A stretch of DNA of 64,000 nt from Corynebacterium haematomassiliense (GCF_013978595.1 NZ_JACDTZ010000002.1:1-64000), one strand, 5' to 3'. Positions 52,119 through 60,814 are shown, counted from the first letter of the stretch. Made by a program: numbers and translations. Notes: generated from the letters alone by a model not told the origin.

Positions 52119-53113
52119 CGCATGCCCGCTTTCGCGGCGTCTTCGACCTTGTCCACGTTAGTGGCGTCCACGAAGCTCGGGCCCGTGTAGACGGGGCGCC
52201 CGCCGCCGAGGGTGCCGCCGTTGCGTTTTGCAATCCACAGCGAGTCCACCGCCAGGTAGCCCTGCAGGTACGGCTGCTGGTCCACGGCCCACGCCACACG
52301 CCCGTCCGCGATGGCGCCAACGAGCTCCGCGTTGGTGTCGAAGGTGGACACCTGCGCCTGCGCGCCGGACTGGGCGACGGACTCCACGGCGCGCATCGCC
52401 ACCGGCGCCTGCAGCGCAAACACGGTGTCGAAGGAGCGGTCCTGGGAAAGCTTCGAGGTGATGGTGGACTGCACGGCGGTGAGGTCCTGGCCGTTGACGT
52501 ACAGCAGCTCCACCGCGTTTGAGTCGCCGCCGAGGCCGTCGCGCACACCGGCGCAGCGCGCCTCCTGCGAGGAGTTGCCCTGCTCGTGGATCACGCACAG
52601 CACCTTCTTCTTGCCTTCCTCCTTGAGGCGCTCGCCGGCGGCGCGGCCGGCCACGGTCTCGTCCTGGCCGAAGAAGCCGGTCAACCCGTAGTCCTGGTAC
52701 GCGGTCATGCCGGCGTTCAGGCCGACCACGGGGATGCCGTGGTCCACGGCGTCGCGCGCCGCTGGGCCGATCGCCTCCGCATTCGGCATGGTCACGGCGA
52801 TGCCGTCCACGCCCGCGTCCACCGCGGAGCGCACGAGGTTCGCCTGGTTGGGCGCCTGCGGGTCGGATGAGTAGCGCAGCTCGATGTTGTCCTTCTTCGC
52901 GGCGTCCTCGGCGCCCTTGCGCACGAGGTCCCAGTAGGTGTCGCCGGGCGCGCCGTGGGTGACCATCGCCACCACGTACCGCGGGGTGTCCACGCCGCCC
53001 GCCGTGCCGCCGCCGTCTTCGTTGCGGGGGGCTCCGCCTGTCGACGAGCATCCGCCCAACACCGCTGCCACCGTCAGTAGCGCGGCTGCCACAGTTTTCC
53101 GTGCCTTCCTCAT
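52115..53113 (-). CDS. Sugar ABC transporter substrate-binding lipoprotein
   Basis: A 332-residue periplasmic-binding-protein-type lipoprotein. The signal (MRKARKTVAAALLTVAAVLG) ends with a lipobox GGCSS. After a Gly-rich linker comes the PBP1/RbsB-like fold: RYVVAMVTHGAPGDTYWDLV, GVDGIAVTMPNAEAIGPAARDAVDHG, VLCVIHEQGNSSQEARCAGV. Two domains connected by three crossovers are expected. It likely binds a sugar or polyol. The ATG at 53113 fits the signal peptide better than an upstream frame. It is divergent from the resistance operon. Confidence 0.88.
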   Translation of the reverse strand: MRKARKTVAAALLTVAAVLGGCSSTGGAPRNEDGGGTAGGVDTPRYVVAMVTHGAPGDTYWDLVRKGAEDAAKKDNIELRYSSDPQAPNQANLVRSAVDAGVDGIAVTMPNAEAIGPAARDAVDHGIPVVGLNAGMTAYQDYGLTGFFGQDETVAGRAAGERLKEEGKKKVLCVIHEQGNSSQEARCAGVRDGLGGDSNAVELLYVNGQDLTAVQSTITSKLSQDRSFDTVFALQAPVAMRAVESVAQSGAQAQVSTFDTNAELVGAIADGRVAWAVDQQPYLQGYLAVDSLWIAKRNGGTLGGGRPVYTGPSFVDATNVDKVEDAAKAGMR

Positions 53114-53184
53114 TGCCAAAGTGTGAACCACTGCACTCGGGTGCGTCAAGCGGACTAGACGTATTGACCGGAGACGTCAATTAA

Positions 53185-53214
53185 TTGGCTGAGATCCGCC
53201 ACGCTGGGTAAACT
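53185..53214 (+). promoter_or_regulatory. Candidate promoter of the ABC-F/MFS operon
   Basis: TTGGCT (53185-53190) and TAAACT (53209-53214) are 18 bases apart. The predicted start point, six to eight bases on, falls at or next to the ATG of the leader peptide (53222), so the leader would be translated leaderless. Confidence 0.5.
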
Positions 53215-53221
53215 CTGCCTC

Positions 53222-53266
53222 ATGTACTCAGGCATCGCTTCCATGAAGCTGCGTTCCGCCCGCTGA
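53222..53266 (+). CDS. Leader peptide (14 residues) of the resistance operon
   Basis: The reading frame encodes MYSGIASMKLRSAR and stops 99 bases before the ABC-F gene. Leader peptides of about this size with an (R/K)-L-R segment stall ribosomes when macrolides are bound and so induce erm and ABC-F genes. A GC-rich inverted repeat starts in its last codons (CCGCC...GGCGG). The role in induction is inferred from this form and position. Confidence 0.65.
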   Translation: MYSGIASMKLRSAR

Positions 53267-53313
53267 CGGCGGCGGGACCCCTTCTGATCTCTCGTCTGCC
53301 GTCCTGGCCATCT

Positions 53314-53341
53314 GCCGGGCGGTCATTTAGTGCTGCCCGGC
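53314..53341 (+). promoter_or_regulatory. Attenuator-type hairpin before the ABC-F gene
   Basis: GCCGGGC (53314-53320) and GCCCGGC (53335-53341) form a stem with a 14-base loop, ending 24 bases before the ABC-F start. With the leader peptide this is the arrangement of a translational or transcriptional attenuator. Confidence 0.55.
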
Positions 53342-53365
53342 TCCATGACGAGCTGAAAGTACGAA

Positions 53366-55018
53366 ATGCCAATCACACCAACCTTGCGGTCATGTGTGTG
53401 GAACGGAACGCCCCGCGGGCCAGTCGCACACATCCGTGCCGAATCAATCCACATCACCTTGGGAGACAGGCACCTCCTGAACGGGCTGGATGTCACCGTC
53501 TCCGCCGGCTCACGCCTGGCGATCGTCGGCGACAACGGCCGTGGTAAGACCACCTTGCTCCATATCTTGGCGGGGCTCCTGACCCCTGACTCGGGAGTAG
53601 TGACCCAGATGGGTTCCCTCGTCCTGGTCAAGCAGGACATGCCCACCGAAGGCAACCGCACCGTCGGCGATCTCATCGCCGAAGCGACAGCTCCCTCCAG
53701 GGCTGCACTTGAGGCACTCGACGTGGCGAGCGCAGCACTCGCCGCAGGAAACGACGCGGCCGATGCCTATTCCGCAGCGCTCGAGACCGCCACGCTATTG
53801 GATGCCTGGGATGCAGAAAGGCGCGTGGACATCGCACTTGCAGGCCTTGACGCTTGCAGCGACCGCGCTCGCATACTGTCGACCTTGTCGGTCGGGCAAC
53901 GGTACCGGGTCCGGCTTGCCGTCGCACTTGGATCGACCCCTGACCTGCTCCTGCTGGACGAGCCCACGAACCACCTCGACGCTGCAGGACTGTCCTTCCT
54001 AACCGAACGACTGCGTGATCACCCCGGTGGCCTGGCTCTGGTCAGTCACGACCGCGCTCTGCTGCGTGATGTGGCGACTACCTTCCTGGATCTCGACCCG
54101 ACCCGAGATGGCGTGCCGCGAACCTACTCGGGCGGCTACCAAGGCTGGATTGAAGGCCGCCGACGAGAACGCCTCGTGTGGGAACAGGACCACGCCGCCC
54201 AGGTCGCCCGGCACAATGAACTGACACGCGCTGCAGCCGAGGCACGCTCCCGCCTGTCTCAGGGGGGATGGAGACCTGACAAGGGCACAGGCAAGCACCA
54301 ACGCGCCACACGCGCTGCTGGAGTGGTCCAAGCCTTCAACCGACGTATAGAAGACCTGAAACGTCATGAGATCGACGTGCCGGCACCGCCACTGCGTCTA
54401 GCGTGGCCCGCCTCGACAACTCGTGCCGGGCAGAGCATCATGAACGCCACCGAAGTTACTGTGAAGGACCGGTTGGACACTCCGGTGTCGGTTGACGTGA
54501 ACGGCGGTGACCGGTTGGTGGTCACCGGACCAAACGGCGCGGGAAAGTCCACCTTGTTGGCAGTTCTTGCACAGCGTCTGGCCCCCACCACGGGACATGT
54601 GCGAGTGAACCCGAGAGCACGCATCACTCTGCTGTCTCAAGAGGTCTCCGACTGGGATCACTCCAGCCCCGCACACGAGGTCTACGAGGCGTACCTAACA
54701 AAGCTGGGCCGCCGATCTCAGGCGCCTACTCTCGGCTCGCTCGGGCTGCTCGAGGCCTCTGCAACCAACACGCCCGTGGGGCGCCTGTCGCAAGGACAGC
54801 AACGCCGACTCCACCTGGCCATGTGTCTGGCACAGGACCCAGACCTGCTGCTCCTGGACGAACCCACCAATCATCTGTCATCGAACCTCGTCGACGACAT
54901 CACCACCGAGCTCCAACAGGCCTCCTGCGCGGTGATCGTCGCCACCCATGACCGGCAGATGCTCCACGACTTTTCCGACTGGCCCCACCTGAACCTTGAC
55001 TTGAAGGACATGCCATGA
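53366..55018 (+). CDS. ABC-F family ribosomal-protection-type ATPase (macrolide-class resistance)
   Basis: A 550-residue soluble protein with two nucleotide-binding domains and no membrane segment. The first has [23 protein letters not shown] and [12 protein letters not shown]. The second has [27 protein letters not shown] and [12 protein letters not shown]. The inter-domain linker (about residues 235-330) is long and basic, as in antibiotic-resistance ABC-F proteins of actinobacterial producers (TlrC, OleB, CarA; about 550 residues). Such proteins displace macrolides or related drugs from the ribosome. Start: ATG 53366 after GAAAG; GTG at 53396 is an alternative. Codon use is less GC-biased than the flanks, a sign of transfer. 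It overlaps the MFS gene by four bases. Confidence 0.82.
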   Translation: MPITPTLRSCVWNGTPRGPVAHIRAESIHITLGDRHLLNGLDVTVSAGSRLAIVGDNGRGKTTLLHILAGLLTPDSGVVTQMGSLVLVKQDMPTEGNRTVGDLIAEATAPSRAALEALDVASAALAAGNDAADAYSAALETATLLDAWDAERRVDIALAGLDACSDRARILSTLSVGQRYRVRLAVALGSTPDLLLLDEPTNHLDAAGLSFLTERLRDHPGGLALVSHDRALLRDVATTFLDLDPTRDGVPRTYSGGYQGWIEGRRRERLVWEQDHAAQVARHNELTRAAAEARSRLSQGGWRPDKGTGKHQRATRAAGVVQAFNRRIEDLKRHEIDVPAPPLRLAWPASTTRAGQSIMNATEVTVKDRLDTPVSVDVNGGDRLVVTGPNGAGKSTLLAVLAQRLAPTTGHVRVNPRARITLLSQEVSDWDHSSPAHEVYEAYLTKLGRRSQAPTLGSLGLLEASATNTPVGRLSQGQQRRLHLAMCLAQDPDLLLLDEPTNHLSSNLVDDITTELQQASCAVIVATHDRQMLHDFSDWPHLNLDLKDMP

Positions 55019-56256
55019 ACCCGCTTCACCCCTTGACCATCCCCACGTACCGCCAGTTGTTCGCAGCGATGGTGCTGACCATCTTCGCCCAGGGCGCCTG
55101 GGCCCTCTACCTGACCATGCAGACCCTCGACCTGGGCGCCACGCCAGCCACCTTGTCGGGTGTCGTGGCCTGGAGCGGCATCGGCCTGCTTGCGGGATCC
55201 CTCCCAGCTGGCGTAATTGCCGACCGGATCCCCAACAAATCCGTCATCGTGGGTGTGCTCGCCCTGAATCTCGCCATCGCGACCGCGATGTCCACAGCAG
55301 CAATCCTCGACTTTGTCACCTTCTGGATGCTCGCGGTCTCCGCGTTCATCAGTGGCGCTTCAACCGCCTTCTTCTTCCCCGCCTACACGGCACTGGTGCC
55401 GGTCCTGGTGGATAGCGACGACCTCATGGCCGTCAACGGCCTCGAAGGCGCCCCCCGTCCCTTGGTCGGGCAGGCACTTGCGCCCGCTGTCGTCGGAGCG
55501 CTCATCGGCGCAAGCATGCCCGCCGCTGGCGGGTACCTCATCGCAGCAGCAATCGGACTTGGCCTGCTCGCGGCCCTGCGGCTTCCCACCCCCACCCGCG
55601 CCGAAACGGAGGCCAATGCCGACGCTGCGGCAGACTCACCGATCACCGATCTGCTCGATGGCTTCCGCTACGTTTCCCGCACACGCTGGGTTCGCTCCAG
55701 TGTCCTGTTCGCGGCCGTCATGGGACTGGTCGTGACCGGACCACTCGAAGTCCTCCTACCCGCTCTTATGCGCTCCTCGCATGACAATGGACCTGCCCTC
55801 TACGGGGCCGTCCTGGCTGCCCTCGGCGCGGGCGGGTTGGTGGGCTCCCTGCTGGCGGGGTCGTGGCGCACACCGGAACGCTTCCTGCCCGCAATGGTCG
55901 GCGTCTGGGCGCTCGGATGTCTGCCCTTGTCCATCCCGGCGCTCACCAGCAATCCGTGGGCCATCGGTGCAGGACTCGCGTTCTACGGGGCGCTGATCGG
56001 GATCGGGATGGTCATCTGGGGAACAGTGCTTCAAGAGCACGTCCCCTTGGAGATGCTCGGCAGGGTCGCCAGCCTCGACTTCTTCATTTCCATCGCCTTC
56101 ATGCCTCTGTCCATCGCCCTCACCGGACTCTTCAGCCGCTTCATCGACTCCAGAACTCTGTTCATCACCGCCGGCCTGGTGCCACTGGCCACGGCAGCAC
56201 TGCTCCTAGCCCTGGGTCAACTCAAGATGCCACAGAAGACGCTGGCCGAGGCATGA
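55015..56256 (+). CDS. MFS exporter paired with the ABC-F gene (Mef-like)
   Basis: A 413-residue major facilitator protein of about twelve helices. It begins [40 protein letters not shown] between helices 2 and 3 is the MFS signature loop, with [14 protein letters not shown] further on. Its nearest architecture is the EntS/Mef macrolide exporter group. Its ATG overlaps the ABC-F stop (ATGA), so both are made from one transcript, like mef/msr pairs that combine efflux and ribosome protection. Substrate is inferred, not shown. The last stretch up to 56374 holds no gene and nothing recognisable. Confidence 0.8.
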   Translation: MNPLHPLTIPTYRQLFAAMVLTIFAQGAWALYLTMQTLDLGATPATLSGVVAWSGIGLLAGSLPAGVIADRIPNKSVIVGVLALNLAIATAMSTAAILDFVTFWMLAVSAFISGASTAFFFPAYTALVPVLVDSDDLMAVNGLEGAPRPLVGQALAPAVVGALIGASMPAAGGYLIAAAIGLGLLAALRLPTPTRAETEANADAAADSPITDLLDGFRYVSRTRWVRSSVLFAAVMGLVVTGPLEVLLPALMRSSHDNGPALYGAVLAALGAGGLVGSLLAGSWRTPERFLPAMVGVWALGCLPLSIPALTSNPWAIGAGLAFYGALIGIGMVIWGTVLQEHVPLEMLGRVASLDFFISIAFMPLSIALTGLFSRFIDSRTLFITAGLVPLATAALLLALGQLKMPQKTLAEA

Positions 56257-56374
56257 GAGACCTAAGACACGCCAACATCATCCTCACACCTCTCCACCGC
56301 TTTGCTACCGCGGCGAGCTCGACGGCTGGTTGCACTGGGTTTTCACGATTGACCAACGTTTGAGGTCAGTACAG

Positions 56375-57277
56375 CTAGAACACTCCGGCGATCAGCAGCA
56401 TGGCCGGCAGGGCCAGGAAGGTAGTCAGGAACACGGTGTCGCGGCAGATCACTTCACCCGAGCGGTACGTCGCCGCGTAGTTGTACACGTTCTGCGCCGT
56501 GGGCAGCGCGCAGAGGATCAGCGCGGCGTACATCTCTTCCGGCCCCAGGTGCAGAAGCTTTGCGACGATCCACGCCACCGCCGGCATACCCACCAGCTTC
56601 AACGCGGTGGCGGTGAGGGTGGGGCCACGGTGGCTTGTCAGTACCTTCTCGCCGGTGAGTGAGGCGCCGAAGCTCATAAGGATCAGCGGGATGGACGCCC
56701 CGCCCAAGATCTCCAGCGGCGCCAGCACCGGCTCTGGCACGGTCCAGGATGCCGCGGAGACGGCGAAGCCCGCGAACGCCGCGACCACCACGGGCGCGGT
56801 CAGCCCGGACAGCACGGACTTGGCAACGCCGGAGGAGCTGCGGTTCAGCCCGGCGATGACGATGGGGGAGAGCACCGCCATTTGGAGGACGAGGGCGGGC
56901 ACGACGAAGGTGGCGTCGCCAAGCACATAAGTTGCAATGGGCAGGCCGATGTTGACGGAGTTGTAGTAGCTCGACGACGCCGCACCCGCCATCGTTTCCG
57001 TCGCGTCCTGGCGGAAGAAGAGCGCGCTGATCGCCCAGTAGATGAGCATGGTCACCACCGTGGCGACGGCGATGACCAGGATGACCGGGGAGAAAAACGC
57101 GTCCGTGTCCGAGACCGCCACCGAGGAGAAAATCAGCGACGGGGTGGCTACGTGGAACGCGATGCGGTTGAGCTGCAGGCGCTGCTCGCCCGGCCCGATG
57201 ACGCCCTTGTGGGCCAGCCACCACCCCGCCGCGATGACGGTGAAGATGATGGCGAAACCGGTGAGGACGTCAAGCAT
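56375..57277 (-). CDS. AEC-family transporter (auxin efflux carrier-like)
   Basis: A 300-residue protein with about ten hydrophobic segments. It starts MLDVLTGFAIIFTVIAAGWW. The conserved Asn region of the family is LNRIAFHVATPSLIFSSV, and YNSVNIGLPIATYVLGDATFV is the second landmark. ALPTAQNVYNYAATYRSGE near the C-terminus is also typical. AEC carriers move malate or other organic anions. The ATG at 57277 begins at the first helix. It lies on the minus strand between the resistance operon and the transposon and was originally directly downstream of menA. Confidence 0.87.
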   Translation of the reverse strand: MLDVLTGFAIIFTVIAAGWWLAHKGVIGPGEQRLQLNRIAFHVATPSLIFSSVAVSDTDAFFSPVILVIAVATVVTMLIYWAISALFFRQDATETMAGAASSSYYNSVNIGLPIATYVLGDATFVVPALVLQMAVLSPIVIAGLNRSSSGVAKSVLSGLTAPVVVAAFAGFAVSAASWTVPEPVLAPLEILGGASIPLILMSFGASLTGEKVLTSHRGPTLTATALKLVGMPAVAWIVAKLLHLGPEEMYAALILCALPTAQNVYNYAATYRSGEVICRDTVFLTTFLALPAMLLIAGVF

Positions 57278-57308
57278 GCCCGTGAGTGTATCGCCGGGGC
57301 TGGGGGTG

Positions 57309-57357
57309 GTCGCGTTTGGCAATGTGGCAAATTTTTGCCACATTGCGAAAACGCGAC
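57309..57357. repeat. Two-part long palindrome next to the transposon
   Basis: GTCGCGTTT (57309-57317) pairs with AAACGCGAC (57349-57357), and inside CAATGTGGCAAA (57320-57331) pairs with TTTGCCACATTG (57334-57345). The 2-base loop and nearly full pairing over 49 bases make it a strong hairpin. Before insertion of the transposon it lay next to the menA stop codon and may have been its terminator. Confidence 0.87.
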
Positions 57358-57473
57358 ACCTAGCTGTGATGTCCAGGGACGTTGTTCTGGCCCCCGCCCG
57401 TAATGACACCGTGCCGATTCAAGAAGTATCTGTCCAGACCGCTTGCCATTGAAGGCATGTTAGAGTTTGGGGC

Positions 57474-57539
57474 ATGTCGAGTCCCGAATCAGACAGGTCA
57501 GGGGTTGTCGGTCACACCGCCAGCCCCTTGAACCACTAG
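57474..57539 (+). CDS. Candidate leader peptide 1 upstream of cmx (21 residues)
   Basis: A short ATG frame begins MSSPESDRSGVVGHT and ends PLNH. A TAGAGT -10-like box (57461-57466) is placed so that transcription would start at or next to its ATG. The end of the frame lies in an imperfect stem (GGGG...CCCC). Chloramphenicol exporter genes in this group are usually drug-induced through leader translation; its use here is inferred. Confidence 0.4.
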   Translation: MSSPESDRSGVVGHTASPLNH

Positions 57540-57544
57540 TTACG

Positions 57545-57567
57545 ACGCCCACGATCTGTGTGGGCGT
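57545..57567 (+). promoter_or_regulatory. Hairpin in the cmx leader
   Basis: ACGCCCAC (57545-57552) pairs exactly with GTGGGCGT (57560-57567), loop GATCTGT. It ends directly before the ATG of a second short frame (57568-57621, MSGVPGALAVVTRRTIS), 22 bases before cmx. This is a plausible attenuator hairpin. Confidence 0.5.
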
Positions 57568-57642
57568 ATGTCTGGCGTACCCGGGGCGCTGGCCGTGGTG
57601 ACAAGAAGAACCATTTCTTGATCTCACACCTCGGAGTACTCG

Positions 57643-58818
57643 ATGCCTTTTGCCCTCTACATGCTTGCCCTGGCGGTCTTCGTCATGGGCACTTCAGAAT
57701 TCATGCTCGCGGGATTGCTCCCCGCGATCGCGACCGAACTTGACGTCTCGGTCGGCACTGCGGGCCTGCTGACCTCCGCATTCGCAGTCGGTATGGTCGT
57801 CGGCGCGCCAGTGATGGCGGCATTCGCTCGCCGTTGGCCACCGCGGCTCACATTGATCGTTTGCCTTCTCGTGTTCGCGGGAAGCCACGTCATCGGAGCG
57901 ATGACACCAGTGTTCTCTCTCCTGCTCATCACCCGGGTGCTCAGCGCTCTCGCAAACGCAGGATTCCTCGCCGTAGCACTGAGCACGGCCACTACCCTCG
58001 TGCCAGCGAACCAGAAGGGGCGTGCACTGTCGATCCTGCTCTCCGGCACGACGATCGCAACCGTCGTGGGCGTCCCCGCCGGGGCACTGCTCGGCACAGC
58101 GCTGGGCTGGCGAACGACGTTCTGGGCGATCGCCATCCTCTGTATTCCCGCGGCCGTTGGAGTCATTCGTGGCGTCACGAACAATGTTGGTCGGAGCGAG
58201 ACTAGCGCGACCTCACCAAGGCTCCGTGTCGAGCTCAGCCAGTTGGCGACGCCGCGGCTCATCCTGGCCATGGCACTCGGAGCGCTGATCAACGGAGGGA
58301 CCTTTGCGGCATTCACCTTCCTGGCACCCATCGTGACCGAGACCGCGGGCTTGGCCGAAGCGTGGGTGTCCGTCGCGCTGGTGATGTTCGGCATCGGATC
58401 GTTCCTTGGCGTCACGATCGCAGGACGACTATCAGATCAACGACCTGGCCTCGTGCTCGCAGTCGGCGGACCGCTATTGCTGTCAGGCTGGATCGTGTTG
58501 GCAGTGGTCGCATCTCATCCCGTTGCGCTTATCGTCCTCGTCCTCGTTCAGGGATTCCTGTCGTTCGGCGTCGGCAGTACTCTGATCACGCGTGTGCTGT
58601 ATGCAGCATCGGGTGCGCCAACGATGGGCGGTTCGTACGCAACCGCAGCATTGAATATCGGAGCTGCAGCGGGGCCCGTGCTTGGTGCGCTCGGGCTCGC
58701 GACCGGGCTGGGGCTGCTCGCGCCGGTTTGGGTCGCTTCGGTGCTGACAGCGATCGCTCTCGTCATCATGCTTCTCACCAGACGCGCGCTTACGAAGACC
58801 GCGGCGGAGGCCAATTGA
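57643..58818 (+). CDS. cmx: Chloramphenicol exporter Cmx (MFS)
   Basis: A 391-residue twelve-helix drug:proton antiporter. It begins MPFALYMLALAVFVMGTSEF. AFARRWPPRLTLIVCLLVFA, RVLSALANAGFLAVALSTAT, and PAGALLGTALGWRTTFWAIA (the drug-exporter motif region of helix 5) follow. I recognise it as the Cmx/CmlA-like exporter of Corynebacterium striatum Tn5564, giving phenicol resistance by efflux without inactivating the drug. CGGAG lies before the ATG. The transposase start overlaps its stop (TGATG), so the two are coupled. The long leader region upstream (57387-57642) has hairpins and short frames. Confidence 0.95.
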   Translation: MPFALYMLALAVFVMGTSEFMLAGLLPAIATELDVSVGTAGLLTSAFAVGMVVGAPVMAAFARRWPPRLTLIVCLLVFAGSHVIGAMTPVFSLLLITRVLSALANAGFLAVALSTATTLVPANQKGRALSILLSGTTIATVVGVPAGALLGTALGWRTTFWAIAILCIPAAVGVIRGVTNNVGRSETSATSPRLRVELSQLATPRLILAMALGALINGGTFAAFTFLAPIVTETAGLAEAWVSVALVMFGIGSFLGVTIAGRLSDQRPGLVLAVGGPLLLSGWIVLAVVASHPVALIVLVLVQGFLSFGVGSTLITRVLYAASGAPTMGGSYATAALNIGAAAGPVLGALGLATGLGLLAPVWVASVLTAIALVIMLLTRRALTKTAAEAN

Positions 58819-59807
58819 TGACCCATCCGAACGCTCTTCTCACTCCTCGTGCCCGTCTCCGGTTAGCTCGGCTGATTGTCGAAGACGGCTATCCGGCCAC
58901 GATCGCCGCAAAGATGTTCATGGTCTCCCCGATCACTGCCCGGAAATGGGCAGGCCGCTACCGGGAAGAGGGTGAGTTTGGGATGCAGGATCGCTCCAGC
59001 AAGCCGCACCGGATCCCAGGCAGGACGCCCGAGCATGTCAAGAAGAAGATCATCAACCTGCGCTGGCGGCTTCGACTGGGGCCAGCCCAGATCGCTGCGC
59101 GACTTGGTCTCTCGACGTCGACTGTTCACGCGGTCCTCGTCCGTTGCCGCGTGAACCGCCTCTCGCATATCGATCGTGTCACTGGCGAGCCATTGCGGCG
59201 ATATGAGCATCCTCATCCGGGATCGTTGATTCATGTCGATGTCACGAAGTTCGGCAACATCCCCGACGGCGGTGGACATCGTTACGTAGGTCGGCAGCAA
59301 GGCGCACGGAACAAGCTCGCGACTCCGGGATTACCACGAGGAAAAGATCACAAGCCGCGCACCGGGACGGCGTTCGTTCACACAGTCATCGACGACCACT
59401 CCCGCGTCGCATACGCAGAAATCTGGTCGGATGAGCAGGCGAGCACAGCGGTGGGAGTTCTCGAACGCGCCGTGGCCTGGTTCGCCGAACGAGGCGTGAC
59501 CGTCGAGCGAGTCCTATCCGACAACGGGTCGGCATACAGATCCCACGCATGGAGGGACTTCTGCGCTCGGCTCGGCATCCGACACAAGCGGACACGCCCC
59601 TACCGGCCGCAGACGAACGGGAAGATCGAGCGATTCCACCGCACGCTCGGGGACGGCTGGGCCTATGCCAGGTTTTACGGTTCAGAGGCCGAACGACGCC
59701 TGGCGCTGCCCGGCTGGCTCCACTTCTACAACCACCACCGACACCACTCTGCGATTGGCGGCGTACCCTTCGACCGACTCAACAACGTCCCTGGACATCA
59801 CACCTAG
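58818..59807 (+). CDS. IS481-family transposase
   Basis: A 329-residue transposase. N-terminal helix-turn-helix domains (TPRARLRLARLIVEDGYPAT, then IAARLGLSTSTVHAVL) lead to an rve/DDE integrase core: LIHVDVTKFGNIPDGGG has the first Asp, VERVLSDNGSAYRSH the second, and RPQTNGKIERFHRTLGDGWA the Glu. All three catalytic residues are present. The stop codon TAG lies outside the element, inside the CTAG of the right target repeat, so the insertion site completes the gene. The ATG overlaps the cmx stop by one base. Confidence 0.95.
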   Translation: MTHPNALLTPRARLRLARLIVEDGYPATIAAKMFMVSPITARKWAGRYREEGEFGMQDRSSKPHRIPGRTPEHVKKKIINLRWRLRLGPAQIAARLGLSTSTVHAVLVRCRVNRLSHIDRVTGEPLRRYEHPHPGSLIHVDVTKFGNIPDGGGHRYVGRQQGARNKLATPGLPRGKDHKPRTGTAFVHTVIDDHSRVAYAEIWSDEQASTAVGVLERAVAWFAERGVTVERVLSDNGSAYRSHAWRDFCARLGIRHKRTRPYRPQTNGKIERFHRTLGDGWAYARFYGSEAERRLALPGWLHFYNHHRHHSAIGGVPFDRLNNVPGHHT

Positions 59808-60778
59808 CGCGACGCCAACGGCGCGTACGGCACGGCCTCGCCGATACCGGCGAACTGACCCCAGAACGACCAGCCGAACCACGCGAACGCCACCGCGGTG
59901 ACCACGGCCCAGGCCAGCATGGTCTTACCGTTCAGCCCCAGCACCGGGATGAGCTCTTTGCCCGAAGCCCCGCCGCGAACCTTCAAAACGCTCGCCACCG
60001 CCAGCGGCAGCGCCACCAGAGCCGCTAGCGCAGACACGGTGGTCATCGACAGCACCACTGAGATGAAGAACGGGAACAAGGTCAGGACGGTGAAGAGGGT
60101 GCGCGCGTTGTCGTCGCCAAGCCTCACCGCAAGTGTGCGCTTGCCGGCGGCCGCATCGGTTGGGATGTCGCGGATGTTGTTGGCCAGGTTCACCGACGCG
60201 GAGATCGCGCCAATGGCCAGCGCGCACAGGAAGCCTTCCCACGACACCATTCCGGACTGGGTGTATTCGGTGCCCATCACGGCGACCAGCCCGAAGAACA
60301 CAAACACCGAGAGTTCGCCGAAGCCGGAGTAGCCGTAGGGGCTGTCGCCGCCGGTGTAGAACCACGCCGCGGCGATGCACAGCGCGCCCACCAGCACGAG
60401 CCACATCGCGCCGGCCACCGCGGACAGGATCACGCCGAACACCGCGGCGGCGCCGAACGCGATAAACGCCGCAAGCTTCACCTGTTCCGGCGCGGCCAGC
60501 CCGGAACCGGTTAGGCGCGTCGGGCCGGTGCGGTCGTCGTCGGTGCCGCGGATGCCGTCGGAGTAGTCGTTGGCGTAGTTCACGCCGATGATCAGCGCCC
60601 ACGCCACTGAAAGCGCGAGCACGGCGCGGCCGGGGTGGGCCTGCAAGGTCAGGGCCGCCACGCCGGTGCCGGCGATGACGGGGGCGAATGCGTTGGGCCA
60701 GGTGTGGGGGCGGGCGGCTTCCCACCAGTCGCGGGGTGTGGCGGTGTGAGTCCCAGTGTCAGTCATGCCCTCCATCAT
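59804..60778 (-). CDS. menA: 1,4-dihydroxy-2-naphthoate polyprenyltransferase
   Basis: A 324-residue UbiA-family enzyme that prenylates dihydroxynaphthoate in menaquinone synthesis. RDWWEAARPHTWPNAFAPVI opens it. The first Asp-rich motif, NYANDYSDGIRGTDDDRTGP, binds prenyl diphosphate, and NLANNIRDIPTDAAAGKRTLAV is the second. About nine helices are present. The stop TAG (59804-59806) lies within the transposon target CCTAGC and is kept by the duplication, so the protein is intact. Start 60778 has GGGAGGG upstream; 60775 and 60766 are possible. SdhCAB sends electrons to its product. Confidence 0.93.
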   Translation of the reverse strand: MMEGMTDTGTHTATPRDWWEAARPHTWPNAFAPVIAGTGVAALTLQAHPGRAVLALSVAWALIIGVNYANDYSDGIRGTDDDRTGPTRLTGSGLAAPEQVKLAAFIAFGAAAVFGVILSAVAGAMWLVLVGALCIAAAWFYTGGDSPYGYSGFGELSVFVFFGLVAVMGTEYTQSGMVSWEGFLCALAIGAISASVNLANNIRDIPTDAAAGKRTLAVRLGDDNARTLFTVLTLFPFFISVVLSMTTVSALAALVALPLAVASVLKVRGGASGKELIPVLGLNGKTMLAWAVVTAVAFAWFGWSFWGQFAGIGEAVPYAPLASR

Positions 60779-60814
60779 GCACCCTCCCTCGCCGGTCGGC
60801 TAGGGTAATGCGCC

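Larger units (their letters stand above)
57365..59802 (+). mobile_element. IS481-family cmx transposon (Tn5564/IS5564-like), complete
   Basis: A 2438-bp element bounded by perfect 22-bp terminal inverted repeats (57365-57386 and 59781-59802; the outer bases read TGTGATGTCCAGGGACGTTG). Direct repeats CCTAGC at 57359-57364 and 59803-59808 are the 6-bp target duplication, matching the NCTAGN target preference known for IS481. It carries a cmx-like chloramphenicol exporter and an IS481 transposase. Intact ends, target duplication and both genes imply a recent, potentially active insertion. The name comes from my recognition of the two proteins. Confidence 0.93.

Noticed and set aside
53164..53214. 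TTGACC (53164-53169) as -35 of the resistance promoter
   Set aside because: The distance to TAAACT is 39 bases, too long; TTGGCT at 18 bases is preferred.
57278..57642. Composite transposon spanning both the ABC-F/MFS block and cmx
   Set aside because: The inverted repeats and target duplications bracket only 57365-59802; the AEC gene and a hairpin separate the two resistance blocks, and no second IS end is seen near 53.1 or 56.3 kb.
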